Shown here: positions 18,046-26,700 of the stretch, piece by piece
How the letters are laid out: each line of letters begins with the position of its first letter
Numbering within the stretch: position 1 is the first letter of the stretch
From: Hymenobacter cellulosivorans
GTDB taxonomy: Bacteria > Bacteroidota > Bacteroidia > Cytophagales > Hymenobacteraceae
Direction of reading: 5' to 3'
NCBI RefSeq assembly: GCF_022919135.1
Contig: NZ_CP095049.1
Location: 2,670,501 to 2,734,500, forward strand
Length of the DNA stretch: 64,000 nt
Position numbers and translations under genes: made by a program
The notes under the pieces: model-generated
Told to the model about the DNA's origin: nothing
Databases searched by the model: none
What the model saw: the letters and a program-made list of their open reading frames with translations, nothing else

Positions 18046-18330
18046 CTAAAAGGGTAGCCGGCCATTGGGATGAGGGCGCACCGGACCCGGTGGCGTGTCA
18101 TGCTCGTCAGGATCAGGACCTTGGTCGTCGTCTTCCTCTTCCAGGTTTTCAAACACGCGCTCAATGGCCGATTCGGCATTGCGCAGCTTCTGCTTGCACA
18201 AGCGAATCAGCTCGGCGGAGCGCTGCACCCGGGCCGTGAGGTCGTCTACGTCGACGGTATCGGTTTCCAGCGCCCGCAGGATGGTTTCGAGCTCTTCAAT
18301 GGCTTGGCGGTAAGTGGTATCGTTGGTCAT
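18046..18330 (-). CDS. xseB: exodeoxyribonuclease VII small subunit
   Basis: 94-residue XseB, the small regulatory subunit of exonuclease VII, which degrades single-stranded DNA in repair. The family core is residues 5-60: TYRQAIEELETILRALETDTVDVDDLTARVQRS, then ELIRLCKQKL. The C-terminus is longer than usual and acidic, then proline-rich (EEEDDDQGPDPDEHD), which is often seen in Bacteroidota. Its ATG overlaps the TGA of xseA in the corrected reading frame (ATGA at 18327-18330), the normal arrangement for stoichiometric subunits. Confidence 0.95.
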   Translation of the reverse strand: MTNDTTYRQAIEELETILRALETDTVDVDDLTARVQRSAELIRLCKQKLRNAESAIERVFENLEEEDDDQGPDPDEHDTPPGPVRPHPNGRLPF

Positions 18331-19864
18331 TCGGGAGAAGCGGAGCTTGCAGTAGGGAGTGAAGTGGGGGCCAGATGTGGCGTGCGGTCCGTAATCTGGG
18401 CGGCCAGGGTAAGGTGGGGTAGCAGCAGCCGTACCTCGTCGCCGGGCTGCAAGGTGTGTTCGGGCTGCTGGTGGTCGGTAATGAGCTGCACGTAGCCGTG
18501 GCGGGCCAGGGCCGTTGCTTCGGGCAGCGGGGGGGGCTAAGCTGACTGAGGCGCAGCGTAGCGCGGTGCAGCAGACGCTCGGCGGCTAGCTGCAACTGGT
18601 AGTGGTGGCGCAGCAGCTGTTCGCGACGCCGCCGGTGTAGCCGCCGAAACCGCTGGGCCAGCTGCCGGCCAAATGTGCGCAGACCCTGCTGCTGCTGCGC
18701 CAAAGCACGCCGGGCCGCGCGGCGCAGCCCCTGCCGGTGCCGACCGAGCTGCCGGTGCTGCTGGCGCAGCTGCTCTCTTGGGGCAGTAGCGGCCTTGCGA
18801 ATACGATGATACAGCTCAGCCCGGTGCTCATCGAGCTGCTCCTGGGCGGCGCGGTGCACGAAGCGCCCGGCCTGCTGGAGCAAATCAGCGGCGTCGGAGA
18901 GCTGCTGCCGGGCCAGTTCGTGAATCCGTTCGGCGTAGCCGTTGAATACGGCGTCGAGGCGGGCCAGGCGCTCGGCCAGAAAGGCCGCTACCGCCGTAGG
19001 CGTTTTCAGGGCCAGATGAGCAGCCAGGTCCAAGACGGCTTCGTCCCGCTCGTGCCCGATGCCGGTCAGTACGGGTAGGGGAAAGGCTCCAACGGCTGCT
19101 GCTAAGCCATAATCATCGAAAGCCAGCAGGTCGGTCTTGGCCCCGCCGCCGCGGATAATCACTACGGCATCAAAGGTGGCGCGCCGGGGCCGGATGGCGT
19201 CGAGGGCGCCCAGAATGCTGGCAGGAGCCTCGGTGCCCTGCATGGTGGCCGGAAACAGGCTCACGGCAAAGTCGTAGGGCGACTCGCTGAGCTGCTGCAC
19301 GAAATCCTGGAAGCCCGCGGCGGTGGGCGATGAAATAACAGCCAGCCGCTGCGGCCCCAAAGCCAGAGGAAGCCGCTTCTGCCGTTCCAGCAGGCCTTTA
19401 GCTTCTAGCTTGCGCACAGTTTCGAGGCGCTGCCGGGCCAAATCACCCACGGTGTAGCTGGGGTCAATGGTGAGCACGTCGAGGCTCAGACCGTACTGCT
19501 CGTGGAATTTAATCTGCACCCGCAGCATCACCTTCAGGCCCGTTTGCAGCTCCTGCCCGGTCTGGTCGACAAAGGCCGGGGCCAGTTGCTGGTAGCGCTG
19601 GCTCCAGATGGTGGCCCGGGCCTGGGCCTTGAGTTGGGCCCCGCGGCCGGTTACGTGCTGGTCGGTGAGCACGAGGTAGCAGTGGCCGCCGTCGTGGCGG
19701 GGTGGAGTCAGGTCGGCAATTTCGGCTACCACCCAGTACGACTCGGCGAAGCGCGTTTCCACGGCCTGCCGCACACGCACCAGCAGCTCGGCCAGCGGCA
19801 GCGGGGCAGGGGGCAGCGGACCAGACAGGCCCGGGTCCGGACGACGATTATACAGGGGCGGCAT
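18327..19864 (-). pseudogene. xseA: exodeoxyribonuclease VII large subunit, frameshifted near the 3' end
   Basis: XseA, catalytic subunit of exonuclease VII. From ATG at 19864 there is an OB-fold domain (PLPLAELLVRVRQAVETRF, YWVVAEIADL), the nuclease core with PTAAGFQDFVQQL, VVIIRGGGAKTDLLAFDD and TGIGHERDEAVLD, then a long Gln/Arg-rich coiled coil. After LSQLSPP near 18535 the frame turns to nonsense and runs on to 18296 inside xseB. Adding one C to the C8 run at 18529-18536 restores LPEATALARHGYVQLI and a frame that ends at a TGA overlapping the xseB start. That fit strongly argues that the ancestral frame is the corrected one. Error or real lesion cannot be told here. Confidence 0.93.
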
Positions 19865-20090
19865 ACGAGGGGCAAGGTACGAATTCGGGCAGCGGCAACG
19901 TACCTCGGCCAGACAATTCCGGCCGCCAAAGGGCTGGAAGTAGGCTATGTAACTCCCCGGTCCGGCCAATGTTGGATGTGGGGCAAGAAAAAGTGCGGCT
20001 GCCCGGCTCATTATTACCAACTGCTGGGGCTACGGCTTTTTTTTTACCTTTCTAACCGAAATCCGCCTTTCTCTTACTCATCCTCCCCAC

Positions 20091-22202
20091 ATGAAAAACA
20101 AAAACAGCCTGACGCTGGCCTCCGTGGCTACCGCCGGCCTGATTCTGGCCGGGTGCGCTGCCAGCAACACGCCCGCCAGTACTACCGCTACCGCGGCTGC
20201 CACGCCTGCTACGGCGACTGCTACCCCCGCCGAAGAGCCCGTCGTAAAAGGCGTGGGCCTCGACGTGACGACCATCGACAAGTCGGTGCAGCCCTGCGAC
20301 GACTTCTTCCAGTACGCTTCCGGCAATTGGCTCAAGAGCAACCCGATTCCAGCTTCCGAAACCAGCTGGGGCAGCTTCAACGAGCTTTATAATAAGAACC
20401 AGGCCGTGCAGCGCCAGATCTTGGAGGAAGCTGCCGCCAACCGCAGTGCCGCCAAAGGCACCAACGCCCAGAAGGTAGGCGACTTCTACGCCTCGGCCAT
20501 GGACTCGATGGCCATTGAAAAAGCCGGCATTACGCCCCTCAAGCCCGAACTGGCCCGCATCGACGCCATCAAGGACCTGAAAGGCTTGCAGGCCGAGCTG
20601 GCCCACCAGCAGCAGATTGGTACCGGCTCGGTGTTCAGCATGGGCGTGGGGCAGGACGAGAAAAATAGCACCCAGTACGCCGTCCAGATCTACCAGGGCG
20701 GCCTGCGTTTGCCCAACCGCGACTACTACCTCAAAAACGACCCTCGCACTAAAGCCGTGCAGGCCGCTTACCTCACGTACATCACGAACGTGTTTAAGCT
20801 AATGGGCGAAACGCCGGCCGCCGCGGCCAAAAACGCGGCGACCATCATGCGTATCGAAACCCGCATGGCCAAGGCTTCCAAAAGCCCGGTAGACCTGCGC
20901 GACCCGAACGCCAACTACAACAAAATGACCGTGGCGGAGCTGCAGAAGCAGTATCCCAACCTTGGTTTACCCGTGATTCTGGCTAAAACCAATCTGGGCG
21001 CGGCCAAAGAGGTTATTGTAGGCCAGCCCGCTTTCCTCAAGGAAGCCAACGCAGCCCTTAAGGCCGAGCCTCTGGCTGACTGGAAAACCTACCTGCGCTG
21101 GCACCTGGTGTCGTCGGTGGCTAGTGCCCTGCCCAAGGCTTACGTAGATGAAAGCTTCAAGTACAGCCAGGTGCTGACCGGCGCCAAGCAGATGCAGCCC
21201 CGCTGGAAGCGTATGCTGCGCTCGACCGATGCTGCCCTGGGCGAAGCCTTCGGCCAGGTGTACGTCGACAAAGCCTTTACGCCCGAAGCCAAGCAGAAGG
21301 CTATGGAGCTGGTGAACAACATCCGGGCTTCGATGGCCGAGCACATTCAGCAGAACACCTGGATGAGCGCCGCCACCAAGGCTGAGGCGCTGAAAAAGCT
21401 CAACGCCTTTACCGTCAAAATCGGCTACCCCGACAAGTGGAAGGACTATTCGGCCCTGACCATCTCGCGCGAATCGTACCTGCAGAACGTGCTGGCCGCC
21501 CGCCAGTGGGCTGCCAAGGACGAGGAAAGCAAGCTGGGCAAGCCGATTGACCGCGGCGAGTGGGGCATGACCCCACCCACGGTGAATGCCTACTACAACC
21601 CGCCGATGAACGAAATCGTGTTCCCGGCCGGCATTCTGCAGCCCCCGTTCTACGACCCCAAAGCTGATGATGCCGTCAACTACGGGGCTATCGGTGCCGT
21701 TATCGGCCACGAAATCACCCACGGCTTCGACGACCAGGGCCGGCAGTACGACTCCGAAGGCAACCTGCGCGACTGGTGGACCAAGGAGGACGCCGACAAC
21801 TTCACCAAGCGCGCCGACGTGGTGGGCCAGCAGTTCGACGCCTTCACGCCCTTCGACTCGGTACACGTAAACGGCAAGCTCACGATGGGCGAAAATCTGG
21901 CCGACCTCGGCGGACTCAACATTGCCTACACGGCCCTGCAAAAGGCCATGGCCGGCAAGCCCAAAACCAAGATTGACGGTTTCACGCCCGAGCAGCGCTT
22001 CTTTCTCTCGTACGCTCAGGTGTGGCGCACCAACGCCCGCCCCGAGGCCGTGCGCCAGCAAATCCTGACCGACCCGCACTCCCCGGCCCAGTACCGCACC
22101 AACGGTCCCCTGCAGAACATGCCCCAGTTCTACGAGGCCTTCGGCTGTAAGGAAGACGCCAAAATGGTGCGCGTCCAAGCCCAGCGCGCCAAGATATGGT
22201 AG
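20091..22202 (+). CDS. M13-family metallopeptidase, lipoprotein (PepO/neprilysin-like)
   Basis: 703-residue zinc endopeptidase of family M13. A lipoprotein signal ends in ILAGC (Cys about residue 22), followed by an Ala/Thr-rich linker. The body has QPCDDFFQYASGNWLKSNPIP, typical of the M13 N-terminal domain, and the catalytic segment VIGHEITHGFDDQGRQYD with HExxH. The third zinc ligand lies in GENLADLGGLNIAY, and the C-terminus ends with a family-like basic tail. Length matches bacterial PepO. Likely anchored in the envelope and degrades peptides. A TACCTTTC sequence at 20045-20052 is a near-consensus -7 box. An element of the dispersed terminator repeat follows the gene. Confidence 0.96.
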   Translation: MKNKNSLTLASVATAGLILAGCAASNTPASTTATAAATPATATATPAEEPVVKGVGLDVTTIDKSVQPCDDFFQYASGNWLKSNPIPASETSWGSFNELYNKNQAVQRQILEEAAANRSAAKGTNAQKVGDFYASAMDSMAIEKAGITPLKPELARIDAIKDLKGLQAELAHQQQIGTGSVFSMGVGQDEKNSTQYAVQIYQGGLRLPNRDYYLKNDPRTKAVQAAYLTYITNVFKLMGETPAAAAKNAATIMRIETRMAKASKSPVDLRDPNANYNKMTVAELQKQYPNLGLPVILAKTNLGAAKEVIVGQPAFLKEANAALKAEPLADWKTYLRWHLVSSVASALPKAYVDESFKYSQVLTGAKQMQPRWKRMLRSTDAALGEAFGQVYVDKAFTPEAKQKAMELVNNIRASMAEHIQQNTWMSAATKAEALKKLNAFTVKIGYPDKWKDYSALTISRESYLQNVLAARQWAAKDEESKLGKPIDRGEWGMTPPTVNAYYNPPMNEIVFPAGILQPPFYDPKADDAVNYGAIGAVIGHEITHGFDDQGRQYDSEGNLRDWWTKEDADNFTKRADVVGQQFDAFTPFDSVHVNGKLTMGENLADLGGLNIAYTALQKAMAGKPKTKIDGFTPEQRFFLSYAQVWRTNARPEAVRQQILTDPHSPAQYRTNGPLQNMPQFYEAFGCKEDAKMVRVQAQRAKIW

Positions 22203-22212
22203 CGGTAAGATA

Positions 22213-22401
22213 GTGCGTTACCAACTGTCATTGCGAGGCTGAGGGCCGAAGCCGTCCGTTATCTGCTCGTGACAAACATCCTTTTACCAAAAAGCCCTGA
22301 CGTTAGCGTAACGTCAGGGCTTTTTGGTTTAGAAGACTCAGCGCATTTCAAAGGACGTATTGCTTCGTCCTTCGTCCTCGCAATGACAGTTGGTAACGCA
22401 C
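22213..22401. repeat. dispersed inverted-end element, copy A
   Basis: A 189-base element immediately 3' of the M13 gene. Its ends are a perfect 26-base inverted repeat (22213-22238 and 22376-22401) containing the word CATTGCGAGG. Inside lie GAAGCCGTCCG and a perfect 19-base hairpin at 22287-22327 that can act as a terminator on both strands. Shares end and sub-terminal words with the elements at 29094, 36879 and 42459. Confidence 0.75.
22287..22327. terminator. bidirectional terminator inside repeat copy A
   Basis: Perfect 19-base stem with core AAAGCCCTGACGTTA, a 3-base loop, and A/T runs on both flanks. Serves the M13 peptidase gene. Confidence 0.85.
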
Positions 22402-22421
22402 CAGCTCACCCGTCTACATCT

Positions 22422-22526
22422 TGGCACGACTGAAGCCGTATCAACAGCACCCGGAGCCCTATCTGTAGCAACCAAAGCTCCATCTATATCGACTGATGCT
22501 TCATCCGTAACGACCGAAGAGGCATC
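22422..22526. repeat. degenerate 21-bp tandem repeat, five units
   Basis: Five consecutive 21-base units. Read on the minus strand each begins GAT and usually has GCx as the third codon, so the units would encode D-x-A-x-x-x-x heptads. Unit boundaries fall at 22526, 22505, 22484, 22463 and 22442. No clear gene contains it; the minus-strand frame is closed just upstream by TAG. It sits between repeat copy A and the lipoprotein gene. The remaining sequence to 22725 shows nothing I recognise. Confidence 0.65.
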
Positions 22527-22725
22527 CGGCAGCTATTTTCACTGCTTCAAGGGCGGCATCCGGCTTTTCGGGACTGGTGGCGGCTTTGGCCGGTGCGCCG
22601 AGGGCAGGCCAGGTCGTGGGCAGTATATGGGAGCCGGGGTGCGGTGCATAGTAGCCGATAGGAGAGGGGTGAGGGGCCGCGGGGAAGAATCCGTGCCTTT
22701 TCCCGAGCTGCCCGTATCTTGCGGC

Positions 22726-23160
22726 ATGCAAAAAACGCTGCTCTCCGCCTTCCTGCTGCCGCTCGTGCTGTGCGGCGCCTGCCAGTCGTCCGATTCGAAA
22801 ACCGCCGCCCAGCAGCCGGCCGCGGCCGCCACGGAAGTGCCGCCTCCGCCGCCCACCGAGGTGAAGCTTCGGGTAGACAACCCGCAGGTGGGCGACGTGT
22901 ACGTGGTCCGGTTTCAGCCCCAGGGCACTCAGGAGCAGCGGTATTTCTTTTATCACCTCTACCGCGTCACGCCCGACAGCGCCTACCTGCACCCGGCCCG
23001 CAAGGAAGCCACCGACCCCGCCGCCGACCTAACCCAGCCCGATTTTCAGGCTTCCAGCAACACTATCGGCTACTCCCGCGACGAACTGGAGGGCCTGCTC
23101 CAGATTGAGGCCGGCGACGTGCTCCAAACCCAGCTGGTGGAGGTGCGTCGCCCCGAGTAG
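22726..23160 (+). CDS. hypothetical lipoprotein
   Basis: 144-residue putative lipoprotein. The N-terminus (KTLLSAFLLPLVLCGAC) looks like a type II signal with the lipidated Cys about residue 17. An Ala/Pro-rich linker follows, then a compact domain opening KLRVDNPQVGDVYVVRFQP and containing RYFFYHLYRVTPDSAYLHP. A longer in-frame opening from 22390 is spanned by repeats and is unlikely to be coding. TATCTTGC at 22715-22722 ends three bases before the ATG, which would give a leaderless transcript if it is the promoter. Convergent with the cyclophilin gene (6-base gap). Function unknown. Confidence 0.75.
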   Translation: MQKTLLSAFLLPLVLCGACQSSDSKTAAQQPAAAATEVPPPPPTEVKLRVDNPQVGDVYVVRFQPQGTQEQRYFFYHLYRVTPDSAYLHPARKEATDPAADLTQPDFQASSNTIGYSRDELEGLLQIEAGDVLQTQLVEVRRPE

Positions 23161-23165
23161 GACGC

Positions 23166-23939
23166 CTATTTCACGATGTCAATCTTAATGCCGACGTCCT
23201 TTTTGGGCCACTTATAGGGGTCGACGGGCTCGGCCGCAATCTTGTCGATGACCTCCAGGCCCTCCACTACTTCGCCAAACACGGTGTACTGGCCATCCAG
23301 GGAGGGCACGCCGCCCAGGTTGGCGTAGGTTTTGAGCTGCTCGGCCGTGAGCTTGCGCCCGGCCATAGCTTGAGCCTGATACGGTGTGAGCTTTTCGCCC
23401 TGCACGAAGTAAAAATCCTTGTTGGAGGACAGTTTGCCCGGGTTCTGCTCGTCGTCGTAGCGAGCCATGCCCAGAGCGCCGCGCTTGTGAAAGTGGGCCG
23501 GCCGAACCTCGGGCGGCAAATGGTAGCTGGCCATGCGAATGGAGCGGTGCTCGGACCGGCCCCCCTGAATGGCAAATCCCTTGACCACCCGGTTGAACAC
23601 CGTCTCGTCGAATACGCCTTTGCGGGCCAGTAGCAGAAAATTAGCCTTGTGAATCGGCGTGTCGTCGTAGAGCTTCACGCGCAGGTCGCCGAGGCGGGTG
23701 TGCACAATGACTTCCGAGCCGGGATACGCTTTGCCGTATTCCGTGAGCAAGGCCACTGCGTTGCTGTCGCGCAGGCTGGTCAGTTCGGGGCCCGGCACGG
23801 GTGGGCGCGTGGGAGTTGCCGGAGCGGCGGTTTCGGCTGGGGGCGGGGTCTGGTTGCAACTGCCCAGGGCCAGGGTTGCCGTCAGCAGTATACCGTAGGA
23901 TAGAGTAGGCCAGCAGGCTGGGCGGAAAAGAGAAAACAT
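23166..23939 (-). CDS. cyclophilin-type peptidyl-prolyl isomerase, lipoprotein
   Basis: 257-residue exported cyclophilin that speeds proline isomerisation in envelope proteins. Lipoprotein signal ends LALGSC (about residue 27), then a proline-rich linker. The cyclophilin domain has VIVHTRLGDLRVKLYDDTP, ANFLLLARKGVFDETVFNRVVKGFAIQGG (the Arg and the FxxQGG core) and a C-terminal QYTVFGEVVEGLEVIDKIA. A longer opening upstream (to 24131) passes through the promoter repeats and is not signal-like, so the ATG at 23939 is preferred. Two tandem promoter-like repeats lie 90-140 bases upstream. Confidence 0.93.
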   Translation of the reverse strand: MFSLFRPACWPTLSYGILLTATLALGSCNQTPPPAETAAPATPTRPPVPGPELTSLRDSNAVALLTEYGKAYPGSEVIVHTRLGDLRVKLYDDTPIHKANFLLLARKGVFDETVFNRVVKGFAIQGGRSEHRSIRMASYHLPPEVRPAHFHKRGALGMARYDDEQNPGKLSSNKDFYFVQGEKLTPYQAQAMAGRKLTAEQLKTYANLGGVPSLDGQYTVFGEVVEGLEVIDKIAAEPVDPYKWPKKDVGIKIDIVK

Positions 23940-24028
23940 GGGCAGAAAGGTCAGAGCGGAGGAATAATGCCGGTAGGCTAGGGGCCTGAAACCCCGGAAA
24001 AGTCGGGCTCCCGTATACGGTGCCCGGC

Positions 24029-24083
24029 GCCCAAATGTAAAGCGTTGGCTGCTTACTCGGCCCCCAGCCCAAATGTAAAGCGT
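24029..24083 (-). promoter_or_regulatory. duplicated promoter-like repeat upstream of the cyclophilin gene
   Basis: A 17-base word occurs twice as a direct repeat at 24029-24045 and 24067-24083, 38 bases apart. On the minus strand each copy contains TACATTTG, a perfect Bacteroidota -7 box (24039-24032 and 24077-24070). Predicted starts lie near 24025 and 24063. No clear -33 element was found for either copy. Confidence 0.55.
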
Positions 24084-24100
24084 CTGCAGGATGAGAAGTG

Positions 24101-24155
24101 AATAAAAAAGCGGGACCAGTAGGCCAGGCATTACGCCCTTGCTACTGGTCCCGCT
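24101..24155 (-). terminator. terminator after the S1/P1-like gene
   Basis: Perfect 14-base stem (24109-24122 with 24142-24155, core GCGGGACCAGTAG) followed on the minus strand by T6. It insulates the S1/P1-like gene from the promoters of the cyclophilin gene just beyond. Confidence 0.85.
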
Positions 24156-24200
24156 ACTGTTCGGTAGCCAGATTTTCGGCTTGTTTATCCTGCTGAGAAG

Positions 24201-25394
24201 CTAGTTCCAGCCGTCGTTTTCTTTCTTGTCCTCCTTCTTTTTCTTCTCCTTGCGCTTGGTGCTGCCCTCGTCCGACTTGGTCTTGACCTTTACTTTTTCG
24301 GGCTCGGCAGCGGGCACTGCCGGAGCTGCCACCGGAGCTGGAGTCGGCGTTTCGACCGGGGCCGGGGCCATATCCTGGGCCGAGTTGATCTGGTCGGGAC
24401 GCTCCACGGTTTTCTCCTTGTGGGTTGCCAGCAGCAGATCCTGGGCGGCCAGTTCGTTTTTGTCCCAGGCTTTGAGCTCCAGGGCCAGCTTTTCTTTTTC
24501 TTCTTTGCTGGGCTTCTTCCCCAGCAGCTGGTCCAGGTCGGGCTTGCCTGCGTCTTGCCAGGCCGTCAGCCACATGGAGGCCACCATCGTCGGGGCCTGC
24601 TTGAGCCGGTAAGCCACTTGGCCGCCTACTTCCTTGTAATAGGCATCGGCAAAGGCGTCGGAATAGGCCCGGCGGGTTTTGCCAAATTTGTGGGAGAAGG
24701 TGTATTTGGTTTCGTTGGTGAAGGTGCGGGTCACTTTTTCCTCCTTGTCGAAGGTGTCGCCCAAGAAACCGTACGACTCCTGTACGGCCGTCCAGATGGA
24801 GCGCAGCGGGTCCTTCAGATACTCGGCCTTCTCGCTGTCCAGCTTCCACTCCGCCAGGTGGCGCTCCGGAATTTTCGACTCCCACAGGCTGTGCATGCCG
24901 TGCTGGTTGGTCAGCTGCCCGTCGTAGTTCTCGGTGGTGTGCAGGGGCACGTAGGCATCGGCCACGTAGTGTCCCAGCTCGGCCGAGAGCCGGATAATGG
25001 CCACCGAATCACGCTGCCGGAAGGCTTCGGTCAGGGCTGTCTTGGTTTCGAGCACAATCCACGGCACGGTGCCGTACTTGCGCAGCGTATCGGCCGAATA
25101 CTTGGCCACGGCTTTTTCCCAGAGCTTGGGCATGGAGCCGAACGGGTCGTCGCCGAAATGGTCCATGTCGATGTAGTGCTTGGGGGCCTCTTTAGGGTCG
25201 TCCTCGCGCCGCTCATCCGGGGCCGTCGACAGCCGCACGATTTCGGGCAAGTGGCGGTAATAAAACCCTTGCATGGATTTAGGCAAGGTGTAGACTGCCA
25301 CCTGGTTGATGGTGCGGTGCGCTAAAAAGCCCCAGCCCGACGAGAAAAACGGGCATAATAGCACGAAGGCCAGCGTTAGTACATGCTTTTTCAT
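24201..25394 (-). CDS. S1/P1 nuclease-like zinc-dependent secreted protein
   Basis: 397-residue exported protein of the S1/P1 nuclease / zinc phospholipase C superfamily. After the signal peptide the mature chain starts at SSGWGFLAHRTINQ, where the N-terminal Trp and the His are zinc ligands in family members. Further ligand-like segments are YIDMDHFGDDP, LSAELGHYVADAYVPLHTTENYDGQLTNQHGMHSLWES, giving the His-Asp-His-His-Glu-type pattern. Residues from about 330 form a Pro/Ala linker and a Lys/Glu-rich tail. Whether it cuts nucleic acid or phospholipid cannot be decided from sequence. Single gene with its own terminator. Confidence 0.85.
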   Translation of the reverse strand: MKKHVLTLAFVLLCPFFSSGWGFLAHRTINQVAVYTLPKSMQGFYYRHLPEIVRLSTAPDERREDDPKEAPKHYIDMDHFGDDPFGSMPKLWEKAVAKYSADTLRKYGTVPWIVLETKTALTEAFRQRDSVAIIRLSAELGHYVADAYVPLHTTENYDGQLTNQHGMHSLWESKIPERHLAEWKLDSEKAEYLKDPLRSIWTAVQESYGFLGDTFDKEEKVTRTFTNETKYTFSHKFGKTRRAYSDAFADAYYKEVGGQVAYRLKQAPTMVASMWLTAWQDAGKPDLDQLLGKKPSKEEKEKLALELKAWDKNELAAQDLLLATHKEKTVERPDQINSAQDMAPAPVETPTPAPVAAPAVPAAEPEKVKVKTKSDEGSTKRKEKKKKEDKKENDGWN

Positions 25395-25457
25395 AAGAAG
25401 AAGTAAAGCCCAAAATGCAGGCTCCGCAAGTTCGGAATTTTGGATTAATAGATTGTT

Positions 25458-25658
25458 AGTTGTTCGTTGCTAGTTGTCAGTTGTTCGTTGTTGGGGGCGT
25501 TAGTCAGGGGGCTTGCGCGCCGTCGCTAGCCTGCCAGGGCCAATTTGGCGTTCAGCCGAACAAGGGTTTCCGAAAAAGCGGCAACTTGAGACCCGCCTGG
25601 GAGTCAGCCAGTGGATAAAAAACCGAGCCTACCAACTGACAACTAGCAACGAACAACT
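25458..25658. repeat. 26-bp inverted repeat pair around the leader of the next gene
   Basis: A 26-base word at 25458-25483 recurs as a perfect inverted copy at 25633-25658, separated by 149 bases. The second copy ends four bases before the ATG at 25663. The word is built from TTGTTCG and TTGTCAG steps; a further partial copy follows the left arm. It could fold the leader or be the ends of a small dispersed element. Confidence 0.7.
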
Positions 25659-25662
25659 GCCT

Positions 25663-26700
25663 ATGACCCTTATTTCCAGGAAGAAGCTCACCTACAGCAT
25701 CAGCCCCGGGCTGCGCGAATACCTGCACGAGTACGACCGGGAAAGCAAGCTGCCCGTCACCTACCGCGACCTGCTGCGCTACAGCGGCTCCTTCCCGTTG
25801 ATGGACCGCAACGGCCGCGACACGCTCTGGCAAACCGTTTTTTACGAGCCCAGCACCCTGGTCGAGCTGTCGGCGGGGCTGGCCGAGGTGTATGCTCTGC
25901 TGCGCACCGACGGCGACCTGTCGTTTACCGACCACCTCCTGGCCGACCGTATCGACTACTGCCAGTTCGGCAACAGCAACCCGTTCCGGGTGCGCATCGT
26001 CAATCAGCTCAACGACAACTACGACTATTTCTACGTGAAGCGGGCCGACGCCTCCCGGGTGTACGGCCTGGAGCTGGAGCACCTGTTGTCGCCGAACCGC
26101 ATCAACTACCTCGTCTGCGGCGATTCGCTCATCGAGGAACACATTGCCGGCATTCCCGGCGACGATTTTATCCGCGACCATCTGCAGCGGCCCCACCTCA
26201 ACCAGGTGCGCATTGCCAAGGAGTTCGTCAAGTTCAATGAGCGCTGCTTTGCCCGCCTGCTCGGCGACATGCGGGCCTACAACTACGTCATCATTGCCAC
26301 CCCCGACTTCGAGGACGAGCAGTACCGCGTGCGTGCCATCGACTTCGACCAGCAAAGCTACGAGGGTAAGAAAAACATGTATCTGCCCCAGTTTTTCAAG
26401 GACAACCGCAAGGTAGTGCAGATGTGCAGCAAGCTGCTTACCACCGAAACCATCCGGCAGTATCAGGCCGAGGAACGAACCCTGATTGCCCGGCGCGTGC
26501 GCCTGGAACGCTACCGCCTCAAGAACCTAATGGATATCATGCGGCGCGACGAAACTTCTACCGACGAGAAAACTGCCCAGCTCAAAGCTCAGCTCAACGC
26601 GCACTACGGCTCCAACGCCTTCGACCGGTGCCGCAGCATGGGCGACGTGGTGCACCAGAACCTAAAAATAATGCTGCTGGCCCGCCCGCGGCCTGACTAG
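25663..26700 (+). CDS. hypothetical protein, possible kinase-fold protein
   Basis: 345-residue cytoplasmic protein I cannot assign to a named family. Some features recall a protein-kinase-like or HipA-like fold: FYVKRADASRVYGLELEHLLSP (candidate Lys and Glu pair), INYLVCGDSLIEEHIAGIPG (hinge-like), FARLLGDMRAYNYVII (catalytic-loop-like Asp and Asn) and VRAIDFDQQSYEG (DFG-like DFD). A charged helical tail follows (IARRVRLERYRLKNLMDIMRRDE). The order and spacing fit a kinase fold but this is inference from motif shape only. The start is set by the inverted repeat ending just upstream. Convergent with the PncC gene, their stops sharing CTAG. Confidence 0.75.
   Translation: MTLISRKKLTYSISPGLREYLHEYDRESKLPVTYRDLLRYSGSFPLMDRNGRDTLWQTVFYEPSTLVELSAGLAEVYALLRTDGDLSFTDHLLADRIDYCQFGNSNPFRVRIVNQLNDNYDYFYVKRADASRVYGLELEHLLSPNRINYLVCGDSLIEEHIAGIPGDDFIRDHLQRPHLNQVRIAKEFVKFNERCFARLLGDMRAYNYVIIATPDFEDEQYRVRAIDFDQQSYEGKKNMYLPQFFKDNRKVVQMCSKLLTTETIRQYQAEERTLIARRVRLERYRLKNLMDIMRRDETSTDEKTAQLKAQLNAHYGSNAFDRCRSMGDVVHQNLKIMLLARPRPD

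Noticed and set aside
18296..18527. The extended frame at the 3' end of xseA that overlaps xseB by 35 bases
   Set aside because: It is the result of the frameshift; the residues after LSQLSPP have no likeness to the family.
22501..22992. A long minus-strand frame opposite the hypothetical lipoprotein
   Set aside because: It is a shadow of the lipoprotein gene; it ends in the 21-bp repeat and has no protein-like pattern.
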